Below the pieces are notes generated by a model, which saw only the letters and a program-made list of their open reading frames with translations, was not told the DNA's origin and ran no database searches. 64,000 nt of DNA, taken from positions 15,946 through 79,945 of the forward strand of contig JANRJH010000051.1 of assembly GCA_033764075.1 (NCBI GenBank), in the 5' to 3' direction. Position numbers and translations under genes: made by a program. The first letter of the stretch is position 1, and every line of letters begins with the position of its first letter. The stretch comes from M3007 sp033764075 (GTDB lineage: Bacteria; Bacteroidota; Bacteroidia; Chitinophagales; Saprospiraceae). Shown one piece after another: positions 23,875 to 31,668 of the stretch.

Positions 23875-26800
23875 ATGATGCAAGTGATCAAACGCGACGG
23901 CCGGCGCGAAGAAGTGTCCTTCGACAAAATTACCGCCCGACTCAAAAAAATGTCCTACGGTCTGGACACCGATTATGTCAACATCATCGACATCGCCCGC
24001 AAGGTCATTATGGGCCTGTACGACGGCGTGACCACCGTGGAGCTCGACAACCTGGCCGCCGAAACCGCGGCGTCCATGGCCACCATACACCCCGACTACG
24101 CCCTGCTCGCCGCCCGCGTGGCCGTGAGCAACCTGCACAAGGAAACCGAAAAACTGTTTCACAAGGTGGTCGACGACCTGTACCACTACGTAGACCCCAA
24201 AACGGGCGAACGCGCCGGCCTCATCGGCGACCAGACCCACGCGGTGGTCATGGCCCACAAGGACAAGCTCGACAGCGCCATCATTTACGATCGCGACTTC
24301 GATTTCGACTACTTTGGCTTCAAAACCCTCGAGCGCTCCTACCTCATGCGCATGAACGGCCGCGTGGCCGAGCGTCCGCAACACCTGTTCATGCGCGTGG
24401 CGGTGGGCATCCATGGCGAAGACATAGACGCCGCCATCGAGACCTACAACCTGATGAGCGAGCGCTGGTTCATCCACGCCACGCCCACCCTCTTCAACGC
24501 CGGCTCGCCCAAGCCCCAGCTCAGCTCCTGCTTCCTGCTCAGCATGACCGAAGACAGCATTCACGGCATCTTCGAAACCCTCCAGCGCTGCGCCCTCATC
24601 AGCCAGAGCGCCGGCGGCATCGGTCTGAGCATCCACAACATACGCGCCACCGGCTCCTACATCAAAGGCACGGGCGGCACGTCCAACGGCATCATACCGA
24701 TGCTGCGGGTGTACAACGATACGGCCAGGTACGTTGATCAGTGCTTTCACCCCGACACCATCGTGTACACCAAACAAGGGGTAAAAAAGATCGGACAGAT
24801 TACCCTGGGCGAAGAGCTGCTCACGCACGAGGGCGATTTTAACCGCGTGGCCCGCGTGATGCACCATGCGCACCAGGGCGACATGATTTCTGTAAGCGTA
24901 AAACATTCCATCGAGCCCATTCTGGTGACCCCCGAGCATCCCTTCCTGGTGCTGCGCAACCAGCAGAAAATGGTCAATCACGACGTCATCGCCAATCGCC
25001 TCGAAAAAGGCCTGATCGAGCCGGAATGGGTGGAAGCCAAAGACCTGAACGAAAACGACCTCATCGCTTTTGCGGTGCCCGACTTTGCGCAGGATATGCC
25101 GGAGTACACCCCGGACGACTGCCGTTTCTACGGCATGATGATCGGCGACGGGCACCTCAGCAAGGACGGCAAGCAGGCGCACATCACCCAAAACGCCGAT
25201 ACCGACGACACCGACTTTATCCGCCGCTACCTGTTCGGGTGCGGTCTGCGCTGGACGGAAAGCGTGGAGGGCAAGAAAATCCGGTTCACCTGGTCGGCGC
25301 ACCTGGGCTTGAAGTTCACTCGTGCCATGTTGTACGACGAACAGGGACAGAAGGCTGTTCACCCCTCCATGCTGTACCTGCCGCGTGAGAAAACGGTCCA
25401 GATTATCCGCGGCATCATCGAGACCGACGGAAACATCAGCAACCGCGACAATTTCGAGATCACCCTCGACATGACCTCCCGAAACGTGATCGAGTCGGTG
25501 CGGTTTATGCTCCTGCGCATGGGTATCCTCACCAGCGGCAGCATCCGCGACCGCGTCGGCAGCGTTTCTTCGTATAAAGACATCACCACCCGGCAGATTT
25601 CCTATGTGCTTCGCATACCTAAAGTGGAGGACATCACCGATTTGTTCGATTTGCCGGCCGGCAAATACGTTTCCTATTTTTCCCACGGCAACAACGTATA
25701 CAGCCGGGTGGATCAGGTAACCGTGGTAAAGGATTACGACGGCATAACCGTAGATTTTGAAGTGGAACCCAACCATAGCTACGTGACCCACGCCGGGGTA
25801 GCGCACAATGGCGGGGGCAAACGCAAGGGCGCCTTCGCCGTCTACCTCGAACCCTGGCACGCCGACGTGTTCGAATTCCTCGAACTCAAGAAAAACCACG
25901 GCAAAGAGGAAATGCGCGCCCGCGACCTCTTCTACGCCATGTGGATACCCGACCTGTTCATGGAGCGCGTCGAACAGGACGCCGACTGGGCGCTTTTCGA
26001 CCCCAATGAGGCGCCCGGACTGTTCAATGTGCACAGCGGCGAATTTGAGGCCCTCTACCACCAGTACGAACAGGAAAACCGCATGCGCCGCACCGTGAAG
26101 GCCCGCGACCTGTGGAACGCCATCCTCGAAAGCCAGATCGAGACCGGCACCCCCTACATCCTGTACAAAGACGCTGCCAACCGCAAGAGCAACCAGCAGA
26201 ACCTGGGCACCATCCGATCCAGCAACCTGTGCACCGAGATCATCGAGTACACGTCGCCCGATGAGGTGGCCGTGTGCAACCTGGCCTCCGTTGCCCTGCC
26301 CAAATTTGTGGAAAACGGCGCGTTCGACTTCGAGAAACTGTACGACATCGTCCGCGTGATGACGCGCAACCTCAACAAGGTGATCGACATCAACTACTAC
26401 CCGATCCCTGAGGCGCGCAACTCCAACATGCGGCACCGCCCCATCGGGCTGGGTGTGCAGGGCCTGGCCGACGCGTTCATCCTCATGCGCTACGCGTTCG
26501 ACAGCGTCGAAGCCAAACAACTGAACAAAGACATCTTCGAGACCATCTACTTCGCCGCCATGACCGAAAGCTGCAACCTCGCAGCGGCCCATGGCGCGTA
26601 CAGCAGCTTTGAAGGCTCCCCCCTGTCCAAAGGCGAGTTCCAGTTCGATCTCTGGGGCGTGCAGCCCTCCAAACGCTGGGACTGGGATGCCCTGCGCAAG
26701 CGCGTGATGAAAACAGGTGTGCGCAACTCCCTGCTCGTGGCGCCCATGCCCACGGCCAGCACCAGCCAGATCCTGGGCAACAACGAATGCTTCGAACCCT

Positions 26801-27372
26801 ACACCTCCAACCTGTACACCCGCCGCACCCTGTCGGGCGAACACATCGTGGTGAACAAACACCTGATGCGCGACCTCGTGCGCCTCAACCTGTGGAACGA
26901 TGAGATGCGCGAAGCGATCATGGCCGCCAACGGCTCCATCCAGCACATCGAAGACATCCCGGCGGAAATCCGCGCCCTGTACAAAACGGCCTACGAAATC
27001 AGCCAAAAAGTGATCATCGACATGTCGGCCGAACGGGGCGCCTTTATCTGCCAGAGCCAGAGCCTGAACGTGTTCATGGAAGCCCCCACCTTTGCCAAAC
27101 TTTCTTCCATGCACTTCTACGCCTGGAAAAAAGGCCTCAAAACCGGCATGTACTACCTGCGCAGCAAAGCCGCCACCGATCCGATCAAGTTCACCCTCAG
27201 CCAGAAGCACCAGCAGAAATTCCTGTCCAACAAGCCCACCACCCAGGCATCGGTGAGCGTCACCAAAGAAGCACCCAGAGAAGTGCCCAAGATGGAGCCC
27301 ATTACCCCGGACCAGATCGAAGGCAAGGTGTGCAGCATGGACGACCCGACCTGCGAGGCGTGCAGCGCGTAG
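23875..27372 (+). CDS. nrdA: Class Ia ribonucleotide reductase, alpha (catalytic) subunit, interrupted by an intein
   Basis: 1165 residues as encoded: 289 N-extein, 356 intein, 520 C-extein; the spliced protein would be 809. The N-terminal ATP cone starts MMQVIKRDGRREEVSFDKI. Catalytic elements: the first redox Cys in PQLSSCFLL, the Asn-Cys-Glu active site in SSNLCTEI, the partner Cys in EVAVCNLAS, the PMPTASTSQILGNNECFEPYTSN loop and the C-terminal shuttle CEAC. Like NrdB it is of the eukaryotic type. The intein sits exactly between RYVDQ and GGGKRKGAF, a highly conserved stretch. The residue after the intein is Gly, not Cys/Ser/Thr, which makes normal splicing doubtful (see findings). Confidence 0.97.
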   Translation: MMQVIKRDGRREEVSFDKITARLKKMSYGLDTDYVNIIDIARKVIMGLYDGVTTVELDNLAAETAASMATIHPDYALLAARVAVSNLHKETEKLFHKVVDDLYHYVDPKTGERAGLIGDQTHAVVMAHKDKLDSAIIYDRDFDFDYFGFKTLERSYLMRMNGRVAERPQHLFMRVAVGIHGEDIDAAIETYNLMSERWFIHATPTLFNAGSPKPQLSSCFLLSMTEDSIHGIFETLQRCALISQSAGGIGLSIHNIRATGSYIKGTGGTSNGIIPMLRVYNDTARYVDQCFHPDTIVYTKQGVKKIGQITLGEELLTHEGDFNRVARVMHHAHQGDMISVSVKHSIEPILVTPEHPFLVLRNQQKMVNHDVIANRLEKGLIEPEWVEAKDLNENDLIAFAVPDFAQDMPEYTPDDCRFYGMMIGDGHLSKDGKQAHITQNADTDDTDFIRRYLFGCGLRWTESVEGKKIRFTWSAHLGLKFTRAMLYDEQGQKAVHPSMLYLPREKTVQIIRGIIETDGNISNRDNFEITLDMTSRNVIESVRFMLLRMGILTSGSIRDRVGSVSSYKDITTRQISYVLRIPKVEDITDLFDLPAGKYVSYFSHGNNVYSRVDQVTVVKDYDGITVDFEVEPNHSYVTHAGVAHNGGGKRKGAFAVYLEPWHADVFEFLELKKNHGKEEMRARDLFYAMWIPDLFMERVEQDADWALFDPNEAPGLFNVHSGEFEALYHQYEQENRMRRTVKARDLWNAILESQIETGTPYILYKDAANRKSNQQNLGTIRSSNLCTEIIEYTSPDEVAVCNLASVALPKFVENGAFDFEKLYDIVRVMTRNLNKVIDINYYPIPEARNSNMRHRPIGLGVQGLADAFILMRYAFDSVEAKQLNKDIFETIYFAAMTESCNLAAAHGAYSSFEGSPLSKGEFQFDLWGVQPSKRWDWDALRKRVMKTGVRNSLLVAPMPTASTSQILGNNECFEPYTSNLYTRRTLSGEHIVVNKHLMRDLVRLNLWNDEMREAIMAANGSIQHIEDIPAEIRALYKTAYEISQKVIIDMSAERGAFICQSQSLNVFMEAPTFAKLSSMHFYAWKKGLKTGMYYLRSKAATDPIKFTLSQKHQQKFLSNKPTTQASVSVTKEAPREVPKMEPITPDQIEGKVCSMDDPTCEACSA
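24742..25809 (+). mobile_element. Intein with LAGLIDADG homing endonuclease in NrdA (residues 290-645)
   Basis: Block A starts with the nucleophile Cys (CFHPDTIVYTKQGVKKIGQI). Block B is VTPEHPFLVL with the T-x-x-H motif. Two LAGLIDADG helices are seen, FYGMMIGDGHLS and IIRGIIETDGNIS, both with the catalytic Asp position filled. Block F is VDFEVEPNHSYVTH and block G ends GVAHN, so penultimate His and terminal Asn are intact. The insertion is in frame, 1068 bases, with no base-composition break that I can see. Only the +1 extein residue is abnormal. Confidence 0.93.
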
Positions 27373-27620
27373 CGAATGCGGAATGTGGAATGCGGAATTT
27401 TGCCCTGCGCTTAGACATTTTACCATTGTCGGCGTAAGAACCCCGTCAGGGGCGGCCCTCTTGTAGCTCATGAAGGTGAGGGCGGTCAGAACGCCGTAGG
27501 CGTGGCATTATAAGAGCGATCATGCGAAAAACGGCGACAACGGCAATATCAGTTTGTTGTCGGCGAGGACGCCGACAACGGCAGAATTCATCAAATTGAT
27601 ACAAAATCGATACACCGAAC
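27373..27620. repeat. Intergenic region with GCGGAAT heptamers and a palindromic repeat arm
   Basis: The 248 bases after nrdA contain about three degenerate copies of the heptamer AATGCGG (27374-27399) and, at 27553-27582, one arm of the GTTGTCGGCGAGGACGCCGACAAC palindrome family that recurs near 38 kb. Short hairpins such as AGAACCCCGTCAGGGGC lie between. No gene or promoter for the next gene is obvious. Confidence 0.65.
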
Positions 27621-28088
27621 ATGCTGAAACCAGGCGATCGCGCCCCCGAATTCAAGCTCCGGTCCAGCGATAAGGATCAGGTACAACTCAAGGATTTTCG
27701 CGGAAAAAACGTTGTTTTACTGTTTTTTCCGGTTGCATTTACCAGTGTCTGCACGAAAGAGCTGTGCCTGATGCGCGATCAGTTGTCTGATTACGAACAA
27801 CTAAACGCGCAAATTCTGGCCATCTCCGCAGACAGCCTGTACGCGCTTAACCGGTGGAAGCAGGAGCAGGGGTTCAATTTTCCGTTGCTGTCGGACTTCA
27901 ACAAAACGGTCAGCAAGAAATACGACACCCTGTACAAGGAGTTTGTCTACGAGATGAAAGGTGTGCCCAAAAGATCGGCGTTTGTAATCGACCGCGACGG
28001 CCTGCTGCGCTATGCTGAAGTGCTTGAAAATGCGGGAGAATTGCCCAATTTTGAAGCAATTAAAAAAACTTTGGCGTCGTTGAACTAA
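27621..28088 (+). CDS. Peroxiredoxin (AhpC/TSA family)
   Basis: 155 residues. The thioredoxin-fold peroxidase starts MLKPGDRAPEFKLRSSDKDQVQLKDFRGKNVVLLFFP, with the peroxidatic Cys in AFTSVCTKELC and a second Cys five residues later that could act as resolving residue. The catalytic Thr (two before) and the Arg in VPKRSAFVIDRDG region fit the family. It resembles AhpE-type single-domain enzymes that reduce peroxides in the cytosol. The clpS promoter overlaps its last codons. Confidence 0.92.
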   Translation: MLKPGDRAPEFKLRSSDKDQVQLKDFRGKNVVLLFFPVAFTSVCTKELCLMRDQLSDYEQLNAQILAISADSLYALNRWKQEQGFNFPLLSDFNKTVSKKYDTLYKEFVYEMKGVPKRSAFVIDRDGLLRYAEVLENAGELPNFEAIKKTLASLN

Positions 28089-28093
28089 TTTTG
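28086..28093 (+). promoter_or_regulatory. -7 element TAATTTTG of clpS
   Basis: Exact TAnnTTTG match starting in the stop codon of the peroxiredoxin gene, 36 bases before the clpS ATG at 28130. Confidence 0.55.
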
Positions 28094-28129
28094 TGCGGCC
28101 GGGTTTCCGACAACGGAATACCTTTATTT

Positions 28130-28474
28130 ATGAAACCGCATCGTTTTTTGTCGATCAACATTTATGCACCCGCCGCTTCGGCCGCCGACCCTTTGTGGGA
28201 GGAGGATGAGGATGTACTGGTAATTGATGATATCGGCTCCGACATTCCGGCGCAAATCATCGTGTACAACGACGATCACAACACCTTCGAATGGGTCATT
28301 CAATGCTTCATGGAAGTACTCAAACACCCTTCCGAACAGGCCGAACAGCTCTCTTTAATCATTCATTTCAAAGGCAAGGCCACCGTTAAGTCCGGACCCA
28401 AGTCCGAACTGCTGCCCCTGCGCGAGCAATTGGTAGACCGTGGCCTTTCCGCCGTCATCGAAGACGGCACCTGA
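28130..28474 (+). CDS. clpS: ATP-dependent Clp protease adaptor ClpS
   Basis: 114 residues from the ATG at 28130. ClpS binds proteins with Leu, Phe, Tyr or Trp at the N-terminus and delivers them to ClpAP/ClpCP. The core is recognisable: PAQIIVYNDDHNTFEWVIQCFMEVLKH with the Asn-Asp-Asp substrate-binding patch, then QAEQLSLIIHFKGKATVKSG with the conserved His, and REQLVDRGLSAVIEDG. The acidic N-terminal extension (DPLWEEDEDVLVIDDIG) is typical of Bacteroidota. aat, which creates such N-degrons, lies 550 bases downstream on the same strand. Confidence 0.9.
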   Translation: MKPHRFLSINIYAPAASAADPLWEEDEDVLVIDDIGSDIPAQIIVYNDDHNTFEWVIQCFMEVLKHPSEQAEQLSLIIHFKGKATVKSGPKSELLPLREQLVDRGLSAVIEDGT

Positions 28475-28497
28475 CATCGTTACCAAAACAAATCGAT

Positions 28498-28899
28498 ATG
28501 GAGATTCTCGACCAAACCCCCTCCTCCTCGGCAAAACTGCCTGTTGCCGGTGACGGAAATCGTATTGTGGCCTACCTCATAGACGTAGCCATTGTGGTAG
28601 CCGTGTCCATCATCCCCTTCGTGGGTTGGTTTTTTGGCCTGGCTTACATGCTCACCCGCGACGGCCTGCCCTTTCTCGACGGCCGCAGCATCGGCAAAAA
28701 GGCCATGAAACTGCGCGCGGTCTCTGCCGAAGACGACCAGCCCCTCACCAACAACTGGGGGCCGGCGCTCGTGCGCAACATCGTGCTGTTCATCCCCTTC
28801 TTCCCCATTGTCGAGCTGATCGTTATGCTCACCAACGAACAGAAGCTTCGCCTCGGCGACCAGTGGGCCAAAACCCGCGTGGTGCAGTCCGATATCTAA
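28498..28899 (+). CDS. RDD family membrane protein
   Basis: 133 residues. The RDD pattern is visible: RIVAYLIDVAIVVAVSIIPFVGWFFGLAYMLTRDGLPFLDGRSIGKKAMKLRAV, where the first helix carries Arg...Asp and the loop after the second helix carries the G-R-S-I-G-K motif; the last hydrophobic segment is NIVLFIPFFPIVELIVML. RDD proteins are small integral membrane proteins, some implicated in Na+/H+ exchange, most uncharacterised. It lies 23 bases after clpS and is probably cotranscribed with it and perhaps aat. Confidence 0.88.
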   Translation: MEILDQTPSSSAKLPVAGDGNRIVAYLIDVAIVVAVSIIPFVGWFFGLAYMLTRDGLPFLDGRSIGKKAMKLRAVSAEDDQPLTNNWGPALVRNIVLFIPFFPIVELIVMLTNEQKLRLGDQWAKTRVVQSDI

Positions 28900-29019
28900 T
28901 GCGGAATGCGGAATGCGGAATGCGGAATGCGGAATGCGGAATAAATTTGCTCATAGTTACCCGTTAATACCAAGAGCCCATAAAATTCCGCATTCCGCAT
29001 TCGCCATTCCGCATTCGAC
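28899..29019. repeat. Heptamer array: six ATGCGGA copies and an inverted array of ATTCCGC
   Basis: Six perfect tandem copies of ATGCGGA (28899-28940) are followed by a 44-base spacer and five inverted heptamers (ATTCCGC, ATTCCGC, ATTCGCC, ATTCCGC, ATTCGAC; 28985-29019) that run directly into the aat start codon. The two arms can pair into a long stem that would occlude the aat translation start. The repeat begins in the RDD stop codon. Confidence 0.9.
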
Positions 29020-29694
29020 ATGTCTGTTTTCTGGTTAGACCCGCATGATTTTTCTTTCCCGCCCGTGGAACTGGCGGAAGAAAGCGGTTTGCTGGCCGTA
29101 AGTACTGACTTGCGTCCGGAGCGGTTGCTGTCGGCCTATCGCTCCGGCATTTTCCCCTGGTTTGAAGACCAGGGGCATTTTTTTTGGTTTTGCCCGGATC
29201 CGCGTCTGGTGCTTTTCCCCGCCGAACTGAAGGTGCAAAAAAGCATGCGGCCCATTTTCAATCAAAACAGGTTTGCGTACACCATGAACCGGCGCTTCCG
29301 GCAGGTCATGGAGGCCTGTGCCGAAACGCCCCGTGGCGGTCAGGAGGGCACCTGGATCACCCCGGCGTTTATCGATGCGTATACCCGGTTGCACGCGATG
29401 GGTGTGGCTTACTCTATGGAAGTTTGGGACGGCGAAGAACTCGTTGGCGGTTTGTACGGCGTATTGTTAGGACGCGTGTTTTTCGGCGAAAGCATGTTTG
29501 CCCGTGCAACCAACGCATCCAAAGCCGGGTTCATCACCCTCGTCCGGGCGCTCGAACGCAGCGGCGTGGGGCTAATCGATTGCCAACAGGAGACGGAACA
29601 CCTCCAGTCCATGGGCGCACGCACCATATCGCGCAAAGCCTTTCTGACGCACATAAAAAAACTCGTCCCGCGTGAACCCACGCAGGACGAGTAA
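29020..29694 (+). CDS. aat: Leucyl/phenylalanyl-tRNA--protein transferase
   Basis: 224 residues. Aat attaches Leu or Phe to N-terminal Lys or Arg of proteins, making substrates for ClpS. Signatures: FPPVELAEESGLLAVSTDLRPERLLSAYRSGIFPWF, WFCPDPRLVLFPAELKVQKSMRP, GTWITPAFIDAYTRLHAMGVAYSMEVWDGEELVGGLYGV, VFFGESMFARATNASKAGFITLVRAL and LIDCQQETEHLQSMGARTISR. No promoter is seen upstream because the heptamer array reaches the ATG, so expression probably depends on read-through from clpS-RDD. Confidence 0.96.
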   Translation: MSVFWLDPHDFSFPPVELAEESGLLAVSTDLRPERLLSAYRSGIFPWFEDQGHFFWFCPDPRLVLFPAELKVQKSMRPIFNQNRFAYTMNRRFRQVMEACAETPRGGQEGTWITPAFIDAYTRLHAMGVAYSMEVWDGEELVGGLYGVLLGRVFFGESMFARATNASKAGFITLVRALERSGVGLIDCQQETEHLQSMGARTISRKAFLTHIKKLVPREPTQDE

Positions 29695-29720
29695 TAGACA
29701 GGGGCAATCTCCTCGCCGTA

Positions 29721-30938
29721 TTATTTCACCAAAACCAGCTTCTGGGTCTGGATAACGTCTCCGGATTGCACCCGCAGGTAGTAGACACCGGAGGGCATCT
29801 CGGCGCCCGTTAATTGCAGTTCAGTCCGGTACTCGCCGGCAGGTACGCGCTCGTGCAGCACTACCTGGCCCATGCCGTTCATCAGGTGGAGGTCCGTAGC
29901 CAGGGTAAAAGTAGCCGGCAGTTCGATGCGTACCAGATCACGAGCCGGGTTGGGCGACAGCTTTACGTCGTTGGCCTCCAGATCGAATGCAGAGGACCTG
30001 TCTTCGGACGAATCGCCAAAATCGTCGTCTTCGTCGTCGCCTCCGCCGCAGTGGCCGGGGCCGATGATGCCGTTGTTGTACTGGTCAAGCGTGCTTGCCA
30101 GGCTGATGAATTGGTCTTTCACCGACTTCGGCAGGCCCGACCACTGGGCCGGCGTGTACGTGTTGAACAGGGTGGTTGCGGCATTAAATGCGGCCGTCAC
30201 CTGCTGAGTGGAAGACGCCCCATTGAGGAAGTTCAGTCGCGCAGCAATGTACTGGTGTGCCAGGATGTAATATCCGTTGCCGCCCGACGGGGGCGTCCAC
30301 AAGACTTCATACCATGTTTTACCGCTGAGGAAGAACGGCGTATCTTCCCCTTGCAGCGCCCAGGTGGGATCGTAGGGCGCCGGACCATACTTGGAGTGTG
30401 TTTTCCAGTAGCCTTGCGTCAAGGTGCAGCCGCCGTCCTCTTCATTGGTAGAGATGAGCTTGAAGCCGGCGTCATAGTCGAACGTCTGGCTCATGGAAGT
30501 AACGGCGAAAACCTCCGTTTTTCCTTCGTAGTAGTCAAAATCGCTGTCAATGGCGTCGCTACCGTTGCCGTTTACGTCTTGCAGCGTAAACGTGTAGGTA
30601 TTGGTGGAATTGGTCGGGTTGGCAATGCGAACGCGAAAGTTGCCGGTGTTCGGAATGTTGATCGAATACGCACCGGTGGAGCCGGTGATGCCGATAAAGT
30701 ACTCCGTTTCCACGTTGTTAACGTCCACTTCAATCAGGAAGTAGTACACACCGTCCAGTCCAGGTTCGTTGTTGTCCTGGAGACCGTTTCTGTTGCCATC
30801 CAGCCAAACACGGCCGGAAACGGTTGCTGCCTGTGTGGCCATTGCAGAAAAACCGGTAAGACACAGGGTTAGGAAGAAGTACAGCATGGCTGTCTGGTTG
30901 CGGAAACCGGCGGTTCCCAAGGTGTTCAAATTTTTCAT
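29721..30938 (-). CDS. T9SS cargo protein with SdrD-B-like domain
   Basis: 405 residues from the ATG at 30938. It has a long signal sequence (MKNLNTLGTAGFRNQTAMLYFFLTLCLTGFSAMATQA), a SdrD B-like Cna-type domain (~40-115: VSGRVWLDGNRNGLQDNNEPGLDGVYYFLIEV), a middle part with CTLTQGYWKTHSKYGP and HCGGGDDEDDD acidic linker, and a C-terminal sorting domain of the type IX secretion system (VKLSPNPARDLVRIEL to IQTQKLVLVK). It is expected to be secreted or anchored on the cell surface. A near-consensus promoter (CATCTTTG, 31207-31214 on the minus strand) would give a long leader. Confidence 0.9.
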   Translation of the reverse strand: MKNLNTLGTAGFRNQTAMLYFFLTLCLTGFSAMATQAATVSGRVWLDGNRNGLQDNNEPGLDGVYYFLIEVDVNNVETEYFIGITGSTGAYSINIPNTGNFRVRIANPTNSTNTYTFTLQDVNGNGSDAIDSDFDYYEGKTEVFAVTSMSQTFDYDAGFKLISTNEEDGGCTLTQGYWKTHSKYGPAPYDPTWALQGEDTPFFLSGKTWYEVLWTPPSGGNGYYILAHQYIAARLNFLNGASSTQQVTAAFNAATTLFNTYTPAQWSGLPKSVKDQFISLASTLDQYNNGIIGPGHCGGGDDEDDDFGDSSEDRSSAFDLEANDVKLSPNPARDLVRIELPATFTLATDLHLMNGMGQVVLHERVPAGEYRTELQLTGAEMPSGVYYLRVQSGDVIQTQKLVLVK

Positions 30939-31506
30939 TGGACAACTGTTGAGTTTAAAAATGATGAGAAAAAAAAGCAAACAGGATTCATGGCCTCCCG
31001 GACAGACACAAAGGACTGTACCGGCTGCCGTTGGGCAACTGACCAAGAGATAACAATGGGGAAAGATCATTCAGGACGGCGTATGACTGCCGTCAGAAGG
31101 ATGAGCCAAAAAAAAACCAAGAGAGGGTGGATGATGAAACGAACGAGGGGGTTATTGTCGATGGGTTCGTTTACGTAAAGCAACCGGGGGCGGGTGGATT
31201 ACCGCACAAAGATGCGGCCTTGTTTCGATTATCCAAAAAATAGTTGAATTTTTTTTTCGATGTGTTAAAAAACACCGTAATCCGGGTAAGGCCGCAGGGA
31301 ATTCAATGTCCAGACCCACCTGGTTTAGCCGAATAATAGAAGCCATCGGTTAAACCGGAAAGAGTGGTCGTGAAACAGGAGGTCTGGAAGATAAGATTAG
31401 TTCAGATGTCGAATGAATCGAAGTTTTCGCTTTGTATTAATTATCAAAAATCATTCCAATGTGTCACAATAATGCAAATTTTGGGGGTACATGCCGCTTT
31501 CGAGGG
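30939..31506. other. Non-coding stretch, no gene seen
   Basis: About 570 bases upstream of the SdrD-B cargo gene with poly-A and poly-T tracts, and no open frame with protein-like composition. It holds a possible minus-strand promoter at 31207-31214 and a small hairpin (GTGTTAAAAAACAC, 31262-31275). I see no tRNA, riboswitch or CRISPR. Confidence 0.6.
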
Positions 31507-31662
31507 ATGGCACGCGGATTACGCGGATCGCTTCGCGAACGCTAGATGGCACACGGATGACGCGGATCGCTTCGCGAACACAGATACAACGGATTTTTCC
31601 GTCAGGATAAAAAAAATCCGTTGTATCTGTGTTCGCGAAGCGATCTGTTTTATCCGTGTGCT
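31507..31662. repeat. Family A inverted repeat with 34-bp perfect arms
   Basis: Two tandem copies of a 39-base unit (TGGCAC(A/G)CGGAT...CGGATCGCTTCGCGAAC, from 31507 and 31546) lead into a perfect inverted repeat: 31565-31598 pairs base for base with 31612-31645 around a 13-base loop, and the outer part (GCACACGGAT / ATCCGTGTGC) also pairs. The same element type recurs at 37743 and 40721. It lies just beyond the 3' end of the next minus-strand gene. Confidence 0.93.
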
Positions 31663-31668
31663 ATTTAC

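Noticed and set aside
23860..27471. 1203-codon open frame antisense to nrdA, and similar long antisense frames over uvrB (4488-6575), recG (7687-9300) and the first TonB receptor (1598-3082)
   Set aside because: They mirror high-GC coding sequence in the complementary frame, have Gly/His/Val-rich composition without domains, and the sense frames encode complete known proteins.
28899..29019. Possible CRISPR array
   Set aside because: The repeats are only 7 bases long with no spacers, and there are no cas genes in the window.
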